Shown in pieces: positions 60,831 to 64,000 of a stretch of DNA of 64,000 nt. The notes below the pieces were generated by a model. That model saw nothing but the letters and a program-made list of their open reading frames with translations. It was not told where the DNA came from and did no database searches. Positions within the stretch are counted from its first letter, which is position 1. Each line of letters opens with the position of its first letter. A program made the position numbers and the translations under genes. Source of the DNA: Branchiostoma floridae (lineage: Eukaryota; Chordata; Leptocardii; Amphioxiformes; Branchiostomatidae); NCBI RefSeq assembly GCF_000003815.2, contig NC_049987.1, positions 14,538,266 through 14,602,265 of the forward strand. Direction: 5' to 3'.

Positions 60831-63639
60831 GTTGCAGTACAAACATCTACCTGTTTGAAATAGTAGGTAGCTAAGAGATAGACTACTAACGTAGCATTTT
60901 GCCTTTCTTGCATATTTCTTGTGGTCCAGACAGTAAATGCTGTCTGTAGCAATTTTTAAAGCTTAACTCCTGTCAAACAATTCAAGTTGGTGACAAGCCA
61001 GCAAACTGCCTTCCGATACAATTGAACACCAGAGGACTAGTGTGCGAGCGGCAGGAAGAGTCTCCATATTGATTATCGGAAGCCGTGTTGACCACGATGA
61101 CCACAGAAGTGGTGGGATAATCCTGGGAGTGCCCGATCTGGCCACACCAGATCACACAGGAGGGCAGTGACTGGCGATGTCTGTTACAGATCAATATTCA
61201 CTAGAGGGGATTCTAGCATTGTTGCTAGGCTGTAACTGTTACCGGATTAATAAATTGAAAAAAACATGGTTACGGTTCTGAAATGTCCATAATGCAGTAT
61301 TTCACGTAGTGCATAGATCATGTCCACAGCAAACGTCACTAGATACGTGGCAACACTTTGGCAAGCATGAGAACTGTATCAACAAATGTCGCCATTTTTT
61401 TTTTATTGCGCCGCGTACTGTCTGTAGATAATGACTCCATGGTTCACGTATGCTTACGAAATGCTGTATTCCATGTTTGAAGATTGGGTTTCTATATTCA
61501 ATCGTGCCTAATAATGTTAGTATTCGTGTATATTTTCAGTAACAAGTGCTTCGTAACATCGTGATACTATACACTGTACAATAGGTAAAGCTAAGACAGG
61601 GAGGGGGGACAAATTTTACTTTTCTTTTAAGTTTGTATTGAAGCGGTAACTGCAAAAAATATGAACAGTAAATCACAGAAAATTTCACAATTGACAGCAT
61701 ATGTTTGTATATTCTAATGAAATAAGTTACACTTGTTGCATTTGACAGTAATGCAGTCATAGTATGATGAAAATTGAACTTGAAAGTCTGTCTTGAAGGA
61801 TGGCTGTGTACAAATGTATTTATAAATTATAGATGTTTTTTTCTACTTGTCCAGAAGCCTTGCAAAATATTAGATCTTCTGTATTAGTTCTTCTTTGCCA
61901 AGTACATTTTTGGTACAAGTCATGATGCAGCAATACCAGAAGTTTCCAGATTGACTTTCTGTCAACGTTGTCAATTTTTACTGGTACACAGTTTAGCTCA
62001 GCAGATATTTCCCAGTCGTTAGGTGTCTATTGCAGGTAACTGATTAGACAAAAGTATCGGCCTTGTCTCTACTGTCATATTTCATACCATGTCCTCACTA
62101 TCTACTAGTAATTGGTCACTCTTGCCATTCAAATTGTGATACGGTGCTTGTAACATAAACATTTAGGATTTCAACTATCAGTCCTCGAAATACCAATTAA
62201 CCGCAACCACACTTTGCTTGGTGCAACTTGATTTTAACCCCAGGATAAAACGTAGTAGATACATGAAACTGGAGGAAAAGACAATGGGTAAGTAGCTGAT
62301 TTGAAGAAAGTGATAATTTGGAAATGGGGCAACTAGAAATGTTGATGCTGCAACCTGGCTTTTGACTCAGGTTGCCACCTGCATGAGCAACCTTGCTGAA
62401 AAAGCTTTTTTTTTTGGAGAACTGACTATGAAACACCATCTCCAAATTATACTAACCAGGCAACAGAAATTGTGGTAGACCAAGGAAATTTTGGAAGTAG
62501 ACATCAGCGTGTGCATCCTCGGCGTGTGAACCTGCTGGAAAGAGCTGCTTGAAAGAGCGCTATGAAGACTAGCTGATTACTGCCCAACTGTATCAGGGAC
62601 CCACGTAGCAGTGTAATCAAATACTGGATACTACTACTAAATACTGTATGCCAGTATTTCTAAAAAGTGGTCTTTCCAAAGCAAAAAAAAAGGAGAAAGT
62701 TGACTCTTTCCTTTGGGAAAACTCTTTTCCCAAAGGACCTGTCTGCCATTTGAGTGTAGTATGTTTAAAGTCCCCATCGCAACTTAAAATACACCCCTCA
62801 TGCCATACCGGTAAGCATATAAAGAAAAGGAATCTTTCCATTACTCTTAAATAGGTAAAGAAACTTTATCATTTATAATAAGTTTCAATTTCTAAACCAT
62901 GCATTTTTCACAAAATTTGGAATTAACAAGCTGTCTTGAACAGTATGGCATCCCTTGTTTCATGATAACAATTTACATAGTTGGGCAGTTCTAAGGGTTA
63001 TATTGTCATGACAAATCTTCACGCAAAATGGTTGATCAAAGAATGCTGCTCCTTTGTATCAACTTTGCAGTTTTCTACAATTCATCTTGAAAGTCCTTCA
63101 GTACCTTTGATATGGATATAAAGAAGTGTCGTGACTTAATTGATACATGGTGTAAACCAGTCAATCTGTATACATCCTATCATCACAGACGTGGTTAGGT
63201 GATGGGAATAGGGATCAAAGACTCTGAAACATGACTGCCTTTTTCATATTACATTGTAATAGCAAAGATAATTTTCTTTTCTCAGGAAACAAAAACAGCG
63301 GGCAATGTCCTCACCCATGTTTCCTTTCCATATCATAAGTTGTTAACCCCCTTGCTGTTTTCCCGTGCTTCTTTACATTTTCCCTTGCTTCTTTTCTGTA
63401 TAAGAAACAGCCCTCAGATATTGTCACCGGTCCCCTAAAACAGTTCCAAACACCTTACTTTGTTTCGTTTTTGATGTGGACTAATTAGGCAGTCAACTTT
63501 TTTGTATAGAAAAGACAAAAATCAAAGAAGCAACTCAGGCCACTATGATTACATTAGTATACTCCACTTCATCCACAATGGTCCCTCGAAAAACACAGAA
63601 AAGTTCAGAGAAGGTTGAAGACTTTGGTACAAAAGCGAG
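60831..63639. other. intronic non-coding, no further exon seen
   Basis: AT-rich with occasional CpG-bearing patches (61.0-61.2 kb). I found no sequence encoding the next expected SPT3 segment, no RNA gene and no complete transposon. Confidence 0.5.
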
Positions 63640-64000
63640 TGTCCACGGCGCCTATTGCTTAGCTGATTAGCCCGTGTGCTCATCGGACGCGACATGCTTC
63701 ATTGGCTAAACGTCTTGTACAAATTGGGTACAAATTGTGTGTGATGTGAGTCAATTACCGCACCTGTGTCCTTCAGAGGGGGAGAGAGAACATGCCGCGG
63801 AATAATCAAGGTCATCTGGTCTTGGCTAAGTGGATGACAAGGGAGGCATACAGGCTCGGTTTATCGCCCAAACAAGGTTACACCTTGCAAACAGCTCTGT
63901 ATTGTCAGCAGCGCCGTATCGTGCAAATTGGGCACAAATTGTCGTTAACACACTTAGCTCATCGCCGTTAACGCGACTCATCAAATTACCGGCACAGACC
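63640..64000. promoter_or_regulatory. candidate conserved non-coding block with paired CAAATTGGG motifs
   Basis: CpG-retaining complex sequence running off the window end. It carries two copies of CAAATTGGGNACAAATTGT (63720-63738 and 63924-63942), TCAATTACCGCACCTG (a TGCGGT RUNX-like core on the minus strand overlapping CACCTG) and GCCGTTAACGCG. No coding signal. Confidence 0.45.

Larger units (their letters stand above)
49384..64000 (+). other. SPT3/SUPT3H downstream intron (start only)
   Basis: The sequence after exon B begins GTGAGA and no further SPT3 exon was recognised up to the end of the window. The first part (49.4-52.6 kb) is AT-rich with a tRNA-derived SINE near 50.6 kb. From about 52.7 kb onward, mixed-composition blocks that look like conserved non-coding DNA alternate with AT-rich spacers, and a MITE sits at 60630-60828. 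Other genes nested in the intron are not evident. The gene assignment of this stretch rests on no other gene boundary intervening. Confidence 0.65.

Overview
The window looks like nuclear DNA of an invertebrate deuterostome, most likely an amphioxus (Branchiostoma). The evidence is large introns, AT-rich non-coding sequence with many ACATGTA/TACATGTA words, abundant short inverted-repeat transposons and tRNA-derived SINEs, and coding sequence only as short spliced exons. The species call is inference; no rRNA or mitochondrial marker is present.

Only one protein-coding gene is recognised: an SPT3/SUPT3H orthologue on the + strand. SPT3 is the histone-fold, TBP-contacting subunit of the SAGA-type coactivator complex. 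Two exons are visible, 35861-35945 and 49297-49383. They join in frame across a 13,351-bp intron with good splice sites at all four boundaries, and together encode most of the N-terminal histone fold. The preceding exon (start codon side) and all later exons were not found, so the gene runs off at least the right end and the left 35.8 kb is either upstream intron or intergenic.

Layout. 1-28.4 kb: non-coding, with tandem duplications, small MITEs, SINE-like pieces, a 100-N gap (15766-15865) and a 1.45-kb inverted-repeat element (18148-19597) that carries a nested 195-bp hairpin element. 28.46-30.0 kb: a composition island of mixed-sequence non-coding DNA that looks like a conserved non-coding (regulatory) block. 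33.3-33.9 kb: an internally deleted mariner copy keeping both ends of its transposase gene. 35.9-49.3 kb: the SPT3 intron, with a 2.1-kb inverted-repeat element (37825-39956). 49.4-64.0 kb: the next SPT3 intron, with a SINE, a MITE and a run of mixed-composition blocks that resemble conserved non-coding elements. Several of these carry a shared TGATTTGTGG word containing a RUNX-type core.

In vertebrates SUPT3H lies beside and overlaps the RUNX2 locus, and its introns hold RUNX2 regulatory DNA. The structure here (a housekeeping coactivator gene with giant introns full of non-repetitive GC-richer islands) fits a genomic regulatory block with SPT3 as the bystander gene. RUNX itself is not in the window, so this link is inference. 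No CRISPR array, operon, toxin or virus-derived gene was seen.
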